From: Paenibacillus sp. PAMC 26794
GTDB taxonomy: Bacteria > Bacillota > Bacilli > Paenibacillales > Paenibacillaceae
NCBI RefSeq assembly: GCF_000316035.1
Contig: NZ_ANHX01000052.1
Coordinates: forward strand, 51,189-115,188
DNA length: 64,000 nucleotides
Reading direction: 5' to 3'
In this document: piece after piece, positions 36,532 through 44,749 of the stretch
How positions within the stretch are numbered: the stretch's first letter is position 1
Layout: each line of letters opens with the position of its first letter
Position numbers and translations under genes: made by a program
The notes under the pieces: model-generated
Database searches by the model: none
Seen by the model: the letters and a program-made list of their open reading frames with translations, nothing else
Told to the model about the DNA's origin: nothing

Positions 36532-37880
36532 GCGGCCGTTGCTAGGGCAATCGCTTCAGCTACCGATTTCTCAAAGATGGCAAGCACCTCGCCCGCCTCC
36601 TGCTCCGTTATATTCAGCGGTGGCAGAAAACGAACAACAGCGGAATGACGCCCGCCCAGTTCCACAATTAATCCATTCTTGAAACATTCACGCTGAATTG
36701 ACTCAGCCAGCGCACCATTAGGCAGATAATGCCCCAGACGATCTTTGCGTCCCGTTGGATCAACTACCTCAACGCCAATCATCAGTCCTCTGCCTCGCAC
36801 GTCACCAATCTCTGCATACCGCTCTTTCATTACATTCAGTTGATTCATGAACTGCTCACTGCGCAGTTGTACGTTGTGCAAAACATCCTGTTCCCGAATA
36901 TAACGAAGTGTCGCAAGTCCCGCTGCCATGGCCAGCTGATTGCCACGGAACGTGCCTGTGTGTGCACCAGGCTGCCATTGGTCCAGCTCTTCTTTGTAGA
37001 TGACAACAGACATCGGCAGACTTCCGCCAACTGCTTTGGAGCAGATGATTACATCAGGTACAATCCCGGCATGTTCAAATGAAAACATCCGGCCTGTCCG
37101 TCCGATGCCTGTCTGCACTTCGTCGATGATGAGTGGAATGCTTCGCTCTGCTGTGATTCGCCGCAGCTCCCTCAGCCATTCGATATCTGCCGGAATGGCT
37201 CCACCTTCACCCTGCACCGTCTCCACAATGACCCCACACGGTGCCGCAATACCGCTCTCGCAATCATCGAGCAAGTTCTCGATATACTGTGCGCTTAACC
37301 GGGCCGTCATGCCTTCACCAACACCAAATGGGCAGCGGTATTCATAAGGAAACGGCAGGAAATGTACATCGGGCAGCAGGCTTTGCAGATGTTGTTTCTT
37401 GCTCAGGTTGCCACTCATCGACATCGTCGCTTGGGTCGAACCGTGATAACCTCCTTGAAAGGCAAGAATAGACTTGCCACCTGTAGCATGTTTGACCAGC
37501 TTAATGGCTGCTTCTACTGCATCCGCTCCGGTTGGACCACAGAACTGGATTTTGGCTTTGTCTCGCATCTCTGCCGGAAGAATGGAAAACAGTTCTTGCA
37601 TATATGCAAGCTTCAGCGGTGTTGCCAAATCCAGTGTATGAAGCGGAATCTGCTGATCCAGAACATCGCGAATGGCGTTGACCACCGTGTCATGGTTATG
37701 CCCCAGCGCCAATGTTCCTGCACCAGCCAGGCAGTCGTAGAATACGCGGCCTTCCGTATCGGTAATCTTCACCCCATGGGCCTTGTTAATGACAAGCGGG
37801 AAATGTCTAGGGTACGATCTTGCATTGGATTCCTTCTCATTTTGCATCTTCAGATATTCCGTCTGCACCTCTACTGACAT
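36525..37880 (-). CDS. Class-III aminotransferase, probable diaminobutyrate-2-oxoglutarate type
   Basis: The 451-residue PLP enzyme shows GAGTLALGHNHD, FCGPTGADAVEAAIKLVKHATG, FQGGYHGST, the Asp of IIDEVQTGIGRTG and the PLP lysine in CSKAVGGSLPM. The pattern matches diaminobutyrate aminotransferases (EctB, RhbA, Dat), which convert aspartate semialdehyde to 2,4-diaminobutyrate. It replaces the SbnA/SbnB diaminopropionate route at the head of the operon. The predicted building block is therefore diaminobutyrate, which the SbnH-like enzyme could turn into 1,3-diaminopropane. The enzyme class is firm; the substrate is inferred. Confidence 0.8.
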   Translation of the reverse strand: MSVEVQTEYLKMQNEKESNARSYPRHFPLVINKAHGVKITDTEGRVFYDCLAGAGTLALGHNHDTVVNAIRDVLDQQIPLHTLDLATPLKLAYMQELFSILPAEMRDKAKIQFCGPTGADAVEAAIKLVKHATGGKSILAFQGGYHGSTQATMSMSGNLSKKQHLQSLLPDVHFLPFPYEYRCPFGVGEGMTARLSAQYIENLLDDCESGIAAPCGVIVETVQGEGGAIPADIEWLRELRRITAERSIPLIIDEVQTGIGRTGRMFSFEHAGIVPDVIICSKAVGGSLPMSVVIYKEELDQWQPGAHTGTFRGNQLAMAAGLATLRYIREQDVLHNVQLRSEQFMNQLNVMKERYAEIGDVRGRGLMIGVEVVDPTGRKDRLGHYLPNGALAESIQRECFKNGLIVELGGRHSAVVRFLPPLNITEQEAGEVLAIFEKSVAEAIALATAAC

Positions 37881-38036
37881 AGCCCTCTAACGCTCCTTAT
37901 AATCGATTCAGGCTGAACCTGCTGCCTGTGTTTCTTGTTCTACATTTTGTATATGACATAGTATTGGTTCAAAATCATGGTAAGGTCCGAATTAAATGAT
38001 GGTATTCGTCATCTGTTATCCGTTATACATTGTCAT

Positions 38037-39062
38037 CTATACGTTGTTATAAGTCTTAGATTCAAGTTGTTCCCGACACAGGTATTCCAGATATAACCGA
38101 ACCACATCACGAGTTGTCCCACCATGTGGAAAGACGTGGTGTGTCATATCTGGCAAGGCGTTCACTTCCAGAATGCCCCCTTGTTCTCTGGAGATTGGAG
38201 TGCGGATATCACGACAACGAACATCAACTCCTGCTACATCGATCTGAAGAGTCTTTGCCGCCTGAATGATCATTCGGGCATTTTCGGGATGAATGATTTC
38301 GGTACAATCCTTGTAGAATTCACTGATTTTTCCGGCGGCAGAATTGCGGAGATCATATAGCTCGATTTCTTTTCCGGCGGCAGGAACTTCATCCAGTGTT
38401 GTCCCTTGTGCATGTAATACCTCCAGCAGTCGTTCCGTTTCTGCATCCACTTGGGGAAACGCTTCATACTCGCCAATGGACGTCATCTTAATACGATCCT
38501 GATTCAACTGCTCAATTAACGCCCGAACGGTTGAAGTTCCGTCTCCCTCGACATAGACAGGCCGATACTGGTTCACAGCCGCCACTTCACCGTTAATGAT
38601 CAGCACTCTGTAATCGATCCCGGTCACATATTGCTGTAACATAATGCTGCTGCCGTGGATACTCGCAAGATGAATGGCTGCCTCCAGTTCATCTGCGGTA
38701 CGCACATCCAACGTCACGCCCATGCTACTGCTCGCATCCAGCGGTTTTACTACAATGGAGCCATGCTTTTCCAGAAAATTTGTTGCTTCGCTTCCCATCT
38801 CCGGGATCACGATAAATGATGGTACAGGCATTCCCTGTTCATGTAGCAACATATTACATGCCTGCTTGTTCTTCACGAGCAGTCCAGCAATTAACGGCAA
38901 ACGATGAGATCTGGTTTTGTTAATGATGATCTCTTGGTCCCCTACAGACAGCTTCAGAAAATCTTCGCATCCCTCAAGAAGTGGTTCACAGGTGATGCCC
39001 ATTTCTCTCGCTTTGCTTATAATGAGTCGGTTTTGCAGATTATGAATCCCTTTCGGAAACAC
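38037..39062 (-). CDS. ATP-grasp ligase, first gene of siderophore operon
   Basis: A GTG at 39062 lies eight bases after AGGAGG. The 341-residue protein resembles the ATP-grasp half of cyanophycin synthetase/GshF: LIAGLLVKNKQACNMLL, VVKPLDASSSMGV, MLQQYVTGIDYRVLIING, PVYVEGDGTSTVRALIEQLN and a C-terminal metal site DVAGVDVRCRD/ILEVNALPDM. Such enzymes join a carboxylate to an amine using ATP. It is not part of known sbn, rhb or iuc operons as I remember them. It is separated from the aminotransferase by about 155 bases. The role could be amino-acid tailoring of the siderophore. Confidence 0.75.
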   Translation of the reverse strand: MFPKGIHNLQNRLIISKAREMGITCEPLLEGCEDFLKLSVGDQEIIINKTRSHRLPLIAGLLVKNKQACNMLLHEQGMPVPSFIVIPEMGSEATNFLEKHGSIVVKPLDASSSMGVTLDVRTADELEAAIHLASIHGSSIMLQQYVTGIDYRVLIINGEVAAVNQYRPVYVEGDGTSTVRALIEQLNQDRIKMTSIGEYEAFPQVDAETERLLEVLHAQGTTLDEVPAAGKEIELYDLRNSAAGKISEFYKDCTEIIHPENARMIIQAAKTLQIDVAGVDVRCRDIRTPISREQGGILEVNALPDMTHHVFPHGGTTRDVVRLYLEYLCREQLESKTYNNV

Positions 39063-39100
39063 TGAAAATCCTCCTCGATCGAATGAAGGTGCTCGCTCCT

Positions 39101-39365
39101 ATATAAGTTGAATTAAAGATTATTTACGCTGACACTACAATGACAGAACAACCTTCCAATCGCTGTTATCCCCAGATTTTTTGATTCCCTTATACAAAGG
39201 GGAAATCCGGAGATAGCCTATGCTTCCGATGCAGCTTTCTTTCAGAAAGCTTTTAGGCGAAGTGTATGCTTTCGGAGTAGCTTTCTTACAGAAAGCTTGT
39301 AGCTCCGCTTTTTCAGGTTTTTTCTGTCCTCTCCGTTGCATGTAAATGATGAATTCAACTTATAT
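39101..39365. repeat. MITE-like palindromic element, copy A
   Basis: The ends are ATATAAGTTGAATT and AATTCAACTTATAT, a perfect 14-bp terminal inverted repeat. Inside are segments shared with the other copies: GACAGAACAACCTTCC, CGCTGTTATCCCCAGATTT and TTTCTGTCCTCTCCG. This copy is longer than the others, with internal tandem-like segments around AGCTTTCTTNCAGAAAGCTT. It lies between the siderophore operon's Fur box and its first gene, so it is in the leader of that operon. Confidence 0.75.
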
Positions 39366-39401
39366 TGCTCATACGTTCATCAATATTTATTGTAGTTTAA
39401 T

Positions 39402-39420
39402 ATTGATAATGATTATCAAT
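39402..39420. promoter_or_regulatory. Fur box of the siderophore operon
   Basis: ATTGATAATGATTATCAAT contains a perfect 7-1-7 inverted repeat TGATAAT-G-ATTATCA, the Bacillales Fur-box model. It lies 340 bases upstream of the first siderophore gene (the MITE-like element lies between) and predicts iron repression of the whole operon. Confidence 0.9.
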
Positions 39421-39556
39421 ATCATATAAAATCTATTTTATGGCAATTCGAGTTATATTGTCAATAATAAACTTTTAAGGAAAAATAAGATTGAATTTGA
39501 TGTTGGTTTGAGTCGATGAAGGTATGCTTTTATCGAATAGTAGGCACAACAAACCG

Positions 39557-39592
39557 GGCAAGCCTGGGACATGGTTTTACCATCGGCTTGCC
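39557..39592. terminator. Compound hairpin after ABC-ATPase relic
   Basis: GGCAAGCC (39557-39564) pairs with GGCTTGCC (39585-39592), enclosing ATGGT-TTT-ACCAT. It lies about 90 bases after the stop of the decayed ATPase on the minus strand and was probably its terminator. Confidence 0.55.
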
Positions 39593-39678
39593 TAATTGTC
39601 ATCTGTATGATCATACAATGGAGTCGATGTGGAGTTTTGGATAACTATTGAACGAATCAAAAGCGGACTTTTTGATCC

Positions 39679-39886
39679 TCAAGCCAGTTGTGTATAACGC
39701 TGTTCTCCATTCAGCTTCCTTCCCCTTCCATGCGGGATAATGGTTGGTGTGCCGGACAGTGGACCGACCGCAATCTCACACTCCGTCTAAAAAACCTTCC
39801 GGACCATGTCCTGTGTAACAATATCTTCCGGTTTACCTTCTGCGTAGATGGACTTGTTGTGAACAGCCACAATGTGATGTAACCCG
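39679..39886 (-). pseudogene. C-terminal relic of ferric-siderophore ABC transporter ATPase
   Basis: On the minus strand a frame reads GLHHIVAVHNKSIYAEGKPEDIVTQDMVRKVF, then TAG, then TECEIAVGPLSGTPTIIPHGRGRKL to TGA at 39679. This matches the C-terminus of YusV/FecE-type ATPases (HIVAVHNGKI-AEGKPEDIVT-RKVF-----DPVSGTP--IPHGR), with an in-frame stop where the family has none. (Each quoted run is broken by gaps in the family pattern.) The Walker motifs and the rest of the gene are gone. A Fur-like box lies directly upstream at 39908-39926. An uptake operon was probably deleted here, leaving promoter and tail. Confidence 0.75.
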
Positions 39887-39907
39887 TTTGCCCTTTTCCC
39901 TATAAAT

Positions 39908-39926
39908 GATATTGAAACTCATTATC
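39908..39926. promoter_or_regulatory. Second Fur-like box
   Basis: On the minus strand GATAATGAGTTTCAATATC matches 15 of 19 positions of GATAATGATAATCATTATC. It lies just upstream of the ATPase relic and is probably the remaining operator of the lost uptake operon, fused to its tail by a deletion. Confidence 0.6.
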
Positions 39927-40303
39927 AATTGAATTGTAATGGAGATGAAACCATTACACAAGCATTTTATTTGGAAAAACTCCTCACTCCCTGTCGAACT
40001 CTGTAAATTCATCAAACAACATTAAATAAAGATATATTAACTAAAACAATACAATATATATCGATACAATACGCCTCCACACAAACCATATATGTAAATT
40101 TTTTCTCTGTAACTTAACATGCACATTTCTCTTCTAACTTCTAGCTTCATCTAATACATGTCCTTTTTGCTGGTGAATCATTATTCATTACTATGTGTTT
40201 GACTGATGAATTTACTGTAAAACAATTCCTGTAATTTCTTGTAGCACTATGTTAGATTATCCATTGGAATAAAATCACACCTATAGATAGGGGAATTTAA
40301 CAC
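39927..40303. other. Gene-free AT-rich spacer with conserved 5' block
   Basis: No gene is seen. The stretch 40225-40272 (ATTCCTGTAATTTCTTGTA ... CATTGGAATA) recurs almost base for base upstream of the paralogous gene at 59031, so it is a shared regulatory region. Confidence 0.5.
40225..40272 (+). promoter_or_regulatory. Conserved upstream block of secreted-protein paralogue 1
   Basis: ATTCCTGTAATTTCTTGTA, six bases, then TATGTTAGATTATCCATTGGAATA matches the block at 58958-59004 with few changes, although the spacer genes share nothing else. TTAGATTAT is a plausible -10 region. It is likely the common promoter and operator of the two paralogues. Confidence 0.6.
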
Positions 40304-40882
40304 GTGAAGAAATCATGGGTACTATCAATCATTATTAGTTTTGTTTTGCTCGGTGGGGTATTCGCACCTGCAGGGTCCTATGCCGCTGCTGCGGATGACT
40401 CAACCACTACATATTCGGAAGACGAATACTATGAAGTTGACACGTTGGAAGAAGAACCGGAACTTACAGCCGAAGAAGAAGATTTCCTGAACTACCTGGA
40501 TGCATTGACTGATCCAGCGGTATACGAGAAGAAAGCAATGGATGCAGTGGGTGGCAATACATACATTACTTCTTCCAATCGCAAGTCCTTTTATTTGAAA
40601 CTGAACAATACAGCAATCCCTAACTACACCAAGTATGTTTCCATGCTGAAACAGATCAAACCGGAGAATGCTGAACTGAAAAAAATCCATGCCAAACTGA
40701 TCAAAGGCAGCTATGCTCAGCTTGAAGGATATCAATTGTTCAAAAAGTCTGTTGCCAAAACGAAAGTAAACAGCACGCTCCTTAAACAAGGAAATGACAA
40801 GATTGCATCAGGAATTAAAAGCATTCAACAATATCATGCTGAAATCAAAGCCTACGGCGAAAAACTCGGCTACCAAATGTAA
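40304..40882 (+). CDS. Secreted helical protein, paralogue 1 of 2
   Basis: A GTG start follows AGGGGAA. The 192 residues begin with a Sec signal peptide (MKKSWVLSIIISFVLLGGV, cleavage near SYAAA), then an acidic low-complexity segment (YSEDEYYEVDTLEEEPEL) and a helical domain with SNRKSFYLKLNNTAIPNYTKY and LKKIHAKLIKGSYAQLEGY. It is clearly paralogous to the protein at 59031-59645 along its whole length. No named family is recognised. Conserved promoter blocks suggest both are made under the same condition. Confidence 0.7.
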   Translation: MKKSWVLSIIISFVLLGGVFAPAGSYAAAADDSTTTYSEDEYYEVDTLEEEPELTAEEEDFLNYLDALTDPAVYEKKAMDAVGGNTYITSSNRKSFYLKLNNTAIPNYTKYVSMLKQIKPENAELKKIHAKLIKGSYAQLEGYQLFKKSVAKTKVNSTLLKQGNDKIASGIKSIQQYHAEIKAYGEKLGYQM

Positions 40883-41014
40883 AACAGCCACACATGTATA
40901 ACGTCAGATTGCACTATTCTGGCGTTCACCGTGTGAATGGAATCACCGCTTTATCCTTTTTAAATATTTTGAAATTTAAGGAAAAAAAGTGTTTTCTTTT
41001 GCTGAGTTAGTTCG

Positions 41015-41031
41015 TATAATAACACTATAAT
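41015..41031 (+). promoter_or_regulatory. Twin TATAAT boxes before the cyclomaltodextrinase gene
   Basis: TATAAT occurs at 41015-41020 and 41026-41031. Clear -35 boxes are not seen. Both lie upstream of the strong terminator at 41050-41090, so a transcript starting here must pass a terminator before the gene. Confidence 0.4.
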
Positions 41032-41049
41032 CAAAAGGCTATGCTGCCG

Positions 41050-41090
41050 AAAGGTACAACCTCGTGAACAATTGAGGTTGTGCCTTTTTT
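41050..41090 (+). terminator. Strong intrinsic terminator in front of cyclomaltodextrinase
   Basis: AAAGGTACAACCTC pairs with GAGGTTGTGCCTTT around a ten-base loop and is followed by T6. The 14-bp stem has one G-T pair. It could end the secreted-protein transcript 170 bases upstream or act as an attenuator for the enzyme gene 55 bases downstream. Confidence 0.8.
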
Positions 41091-41144
41091 GCGTTTAATG
41101 GCCACTTTTATCTGAATTTCATCATCTGACGAGGAGTGATTCAC

Positions 41145-42917
41145 ATGATTCTTGAAGCCGTTTACCATCGCCCCAAACTCAATTGGTCCTATGCTTATGA
41201 CCGCTCGACCATGCACCTGCGACTTCGGTCCAAACGCGGCGATCTGGATGCGGTGATCGCCATTACCGGGGACAAATATGCCTGGGATCGCACAATCACA
41301 CACATTCCCATGAACATCTTTGCCCGGGATGAAATGTTCGATTATTGGGAAGCCGAGACTTCACCTCCCTATCGCAGATTACGGTATGGTTTCCAATTGA
41401 TTCAGGGAAAGGAATCGGTCTGGATGACGGAGCGCGGATTCGAGCAGGCGCTGCCTGATCATCCACTTGAATTCTTTGATTTTCCATTTATGAATCCGGT
41501 CGACATTTTTGAACCGCCTGCTTGGGTTAAGGACGCCGTATTTTATCAGATTTTCCCTGAACGTTATGCCAATGGCGATCCATCCATCAGTCCCCAAAAT
41601 GCAGAACCCTGGGGAGGGGAACCCACACCGGTGAACTTCTTTGGCGGCGACCTCCAAGGTGTACTGGATCATCTCGATCATATAAGTCAGCTTGGCATCA
41701 ATGCCATCTACTTCTGTCCGCTGTTCGAGGCCACGACGAACCACAAATACAATACAGGCGATTACATGAAGGTTGATCCTCACTTTGGAACCAATGAGCA
41801 GTTCAAAGCGTTCGTGGACGCCTGTCATCAGCGCGGCATACGCGTTGTTCTGGATGCGGTATTTAATCATTCCGGCAGAGAGTTCCCTCCTTTTGTCGAT
41901 GTCATGAAGAATGGAGCCTCTTCCCCCTACGCAGACTGGTTCTATATCAAAGACTGGCCGCCACGTGTGGAGGATGGTATACCAACTTATGACACCTTTG
42001 CCTTTGAACCGCTTATGCCAAAGCTGAATACGGAACACCCTGAAGTGAAGGCGTACTTGCTGGACGTAGGACGTTTCTGGATTGAGGAGATGGACATTGA
42101 CGGCTGGAGGCTTGATGTAGCCAACGAGGTAGATCATCAGTTCTGGCGCGAATTCCGTCAGACGGTAAAAGCCATCAAACCTGATGCTTATCTGCTCGGT
42201 GAGATCTGGCATGATTCGCTCATGTGGCTTCAGGGAGACCAGTTTGATGCCGTGATGAATTATCCGTTTACCAACTCGGTATTGGACTATACGGTACATG
42301 ACAAGCTCGACGGACTCGGATTTGCCAATGAGATCGGAAAACTGCTTGCAGCCTATTCACAACCTGTAACGGAAGCGGCCTTCAATCTGCTCGGAAGTCA
42401 TGATACACCCAGACTGCTGACCTTGTGTGATGGAGACGAGCGAAAGATGAAACTTGCCGTTACGTTGTTGCTTACGTATCCAGGTGTGCCATGTATCTAT
42501 TATGGAGACGAAGTGGGTCTTGACGGGGGATATGATCCGGGTTGCCGCAAGTGTATGGAGTGGGATGAAACCAATCAGAATCGCGAGCTTCTGGAATTCT
42601 TCACCCATACCATTGCCCTTCGTAAAGAGCACCCTGCCCTACGCAGCACAGAACTGAAGATTGTATATGCAAAAGCCGGAGACCCTTGTCTTGCCATCGA
42701 ACGATTGGATTCGCATACGGGAGAGCGCATGCTTCTTGTGCTGAATGCGGGTGATGAGCCGTGTACCCTTGAACTTCCTTTGGCAGATCGTAACGTCTGG
42801 CGAAATCTGTTCACATTAAACGCCGTGGAAGCTCGGCAAAACAAACTGACCCTCGATCTGGAAGCATACGGATTCTCCCTGATGCAACTTGAGGTGAAAC
42901 AACCAGCCGAGGCCTGA
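41145..42917 (+). CDS. Cyclomaltodextrinase / neopullulanase (GH13_20)
   Basis: The ATG at 41145 follows GAGGAGTG; the protein of 590 residues has no signal peptide. An N-terminal CBM34-like domain (1-125) typical of this subfamily precedes the barrel. GH13 regions are DAVFNHSG (I), GWRLDVANEV (II, nucleophile Asp), GEIWHDS (III, acid/base Glu) and LLGSHDTPR (IV). The enzyme opens cyclodextrins and cleaves maltodextrins in the cytosol. With the CGTase and ABC transporter nearby it forms a cyclodextrin-use pathway. The 3' side holds a repeat-derived hairpin that probably terminates transcription. Confidence 0.9.
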   Translation: MILEAVYHRPKLNWSYAYDRSTMHLRLRSKRGDLDAVIAITGDKYAWDRTITHIPMNIFARDEMFDYWEAETSPPYRRLRYGFQLIQGKESVWMTERGFEQALPDHPLEFFDFPFMNPVDIFEPPAWVKDAVFYQIFPERYANGDPSISPQNAEPWGGEPTPVNFFGGDLQGVLDHLDHISQLGINAIYFCPLFEATTNHKYNTGDYMKVDPHFGTNEQFKAFVDACHQRGIRVVLDAVFNHSGREFPPFVDVMKNGASSPYADWFYIKDWPPRVEDGIPTYDTFAFEPLMPKLNTEHPEVKAYLLDVGRFWIEEMDIDGWRLDVANEVDHQFWREFRQTVKAIKPDAYLLGEIWHDSLMWLQGDQFDAVMNYPFTNSVLDYTVHDKLDGLGFANEIGKLLAAYSQPVTEAAFNLLGSHDTPRLLTLCDGDERKMKLAVTLLLTYPGVPCIYYGDEVGLDGGYDPGCRKCMEWDETNQNRELLEFFTHTIALRKEHPALRSTELKIVYAKAGDPCLAIERLDSHTGERMLLVLNAGDEPCTLELPLADRNVWRNLFTLNAVEARQNKLTLDLEAYGFSLMQLEVKQPAEA

Positions 42918-42954
42918 GATAAATACAGCTAACAAGGGGAAATAACTTCAAATA

Positions 42955-43051
42955 GGCTGTCCTCCAGGTGATATGCTCCCCATAAAGTAGACAGGTAAAA
43001 TAATAAAATCCTGTTACTGTATGGGTAGCATATCAGACCAAGGACAGCCTC
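42955..43051. repeat. 97-bp hairpin element (IS end or MITE remnant)
   Basis: AGGCTGTCCT and GATATGCTCCCC at the left pair with GGGTAGCATATC and AGGACAGCCT at the right. Inside, ACAGGTAAAAT-AAT-AAAATCCTGT forms a second arm pair. Such AAGTAGACAGG / GGTAGCATATCA ends resemble insertion-sequence remnants from memory, but no transposase is present. It may terminate the cyclomaltodextrinase transcript. Confidence 0.5.
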
Positions 43052-43076
43052 TTCTGTATCTTATACGTCATATTCT

Positions 43077-43268
43077 AACGAACCCAGCACACCTTATTCG
43101 CTTCATTATACGCGGGCTAAAGGCCTAACGAATTAGAGAGACCTTATTTGTCCAATACGTCGATTTTCGAGAGCAGAAGCCGTATTTTTGACGCAATAAC
43201 GTTACTGAGATTCGTTAGGTTTTTACTTTTCTTGATTATCCCCTCAATACGATGTTTGAGGTTCGTTA
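43077..43268. repeat. Symmetric array of TAACGAA repeats
   Basis: TAACGAACCCAGCACACCTTATTCG at 43077 and its variant at 43127 are direct repeats 50 bp apart. TTCGTTA at 43211 and 43262, 51 bp apart, are in the opposite direction. Another copy starts at 63968 near the window edge. The array fills the space between the cyclomaltodextrinase and the adenylation gene. No gene is seen here. Confidence 0.55.
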
Positions 43269-43369
43269 GCGATAGCCATTCAAGCGAGATAAAACTCTTC
43301 GAGGCAGCGCTTTTCCAGATAGGTTAAAGTTGACTACTCTCCCGCCTGATACTCATTGATGACAGCGAC

Positions 43370-44749
43370 CTATTTCCCAGCCGAGGCGAAGGATATCGAA
43401 GTCATCGGTTTTCGTATTTTCTTCATTCTTGAACTTACGAGAGCTTCCTGTGTAATTACGATTTTCTGCGGAATCTTGTACGAAGGCAGCTTGTCCTGAC
43501 AATATTCCCAGATGGATCGCCGCAGATCGGTGAGAGTACATTCTGTAGCCAGCCGGATAGTCACCTTCACCCTCTGACCCGTGATACCACTCTGTTCTCC
43601 CGAAACTACGGCCGCTTCAATACATTCCATCTCTTCCAGAACACCCTCAACTTCGGCAGGATACACTTTCCGTCCACCTACATTAATGATCTCGGAACGA
43701 CGTCCCAGAATACGAATGTACCCCTCTTCCATTACGGCTTCATCTCCTGTTCGCAGCCATCCATCCTCTGTAAAGGGTGATGGTGCATTCAAATATCCGA
43801 TCATCGCGGTTGCCGTATGAATCTGCAATTCTCCTTCTACCACCCGGTACTTGACCCCTTCGTCTTGAATGGAAAACAGCAACGAGCCTGGCTCTTTGGA
43901 ACGGGTTGGCAGAATGCCAAGTTCAGACATGCCATAGGCTTGTATCGTCCTTAGTTGTGGAAATCTCCGGTTCCAGGCTGCCAGTACGGATTCAGGCATC
44001 ACTTCCGATCCGTATGACACAACTTCGAGACTCGACAGATCATACCCCTCATCATTTCTACCCAGCAGCAACAGATTCATGAATGTTGGGGAGACAGGCA
44101 GTGCCTGCACACGAAACTTCTCAATCGTTCGGCACACTTCTTCGGGAGATCGATCCGCAATGATACAGAGACAGCCCCCACTGGACAGGGATTGCAGCAT
44201 GGTATTCACACCGCCGATATGATCAAACATCATGAATGGAATCGTTCGCAAAGGCCGAACCTGCCGCCGAAAACCATGTAACAGCCGATCTGCACGATGC
44301 ACAGTCGCTTTACTCACTCCGGTTGATCCGGATGAAAAGAGTACTAGTCCGCCTACGCCCTCCTGTACCAGCGAGGATAACAACACAGGAACCTCTCCAG
44401 AGGATTCACACGTTTGCCGAATGCACAACTTGCCTTCTTCAACGCCCAAACGCCACTTCACCTGTGCCAGCTGGATATATTCCTCTCGTTTGGCTTCAAC
44501 CAGGTTCCGATCCATGGGGAGCACGATACACCCTTGTCCGAGCAAAGCAACCAATGCTGCCGCTGCATAGGGGGAATAGTCTTCCTCCAGCGTTACAAGT
44601 TGCCCAGTCAGCCCTTCTGCTGTAATCCACTTACTCATGATGCCAACCTGGTCCAGCAGCCACCGATAGCTGTACTCCTGATCTTTCCAGATCAGCGCAG
44701 GTTGCTGTCCCTGCTCCGCGAATCGTTCAAGCAAGAATTGGTTCAACAT
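43370..44749 (-). CDS. Stand-alone AMP-forming adenylation enzyme
   Basis: The 459-residue ANL-superfamily enzyme shows FSSGSTGVSKATVH (P-loop, near 135-150), QAYGMSELG, WLRTGDEAV, GRRSEIINVGGRKVYPAEVE and a C-terminal SSRMKKIRKP with the catalytic lysine. It is shorter than most members and has no fused carrier domain. Its start overlaps the upstream BtrH/carrier gene by seven bases, so it probably loads a carboxylic acid on that protein's C-terminal carrier domain. The substrate cannot be told from the sequence. Confidence 0.8.
   Translation of the reverse strand: MLNQFLLERFAEQGQQPALIWKDQEYSYRWLLDQVGIMSKWITAEGLTGQLVTLEEDYSPYAAAALVALLGQGCIVLPMDRNLVEAKREEYIQLAQVKWRLGVEEGKLCIRQTCESSGEVPVLLSSLVQEGVGGLVLFSSGSTGVSKATVHRADRLLHGFRRQVRPLRTIPFMMFDHIGGVNTMLQSLSSGGCLCIIADRSPEEVCRTIEKFRVQALPVSPTFMNLLLLGRNDEGYDLSSLEVVSYGSEVMPESVLAAWNRRFPQLRTIQAYGMSELGILPTRSKEPGSLLFSIQDEGVKYRVVEGELQIHTATAMIGYLNAPSPFTEDGWLRTGDEAVMEEGYIRILGRRSEIINVGGRKVYPAEVEGVLEEMECIEAAVVSGEQSGITGQRVKVTIRLATECTLTDLRRSIWEYCQDKLPSYKIPQKIVITQEALVSSRMKKIRKPMTSISFASAGK

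Noticed and set aside
42955..43051. 97-bp hairpin as a riboswitch or small RNA
   Set aside because: The arms look like inverted ends of a mobile-element remnant, and no promoter or known riboswitch core was seen.
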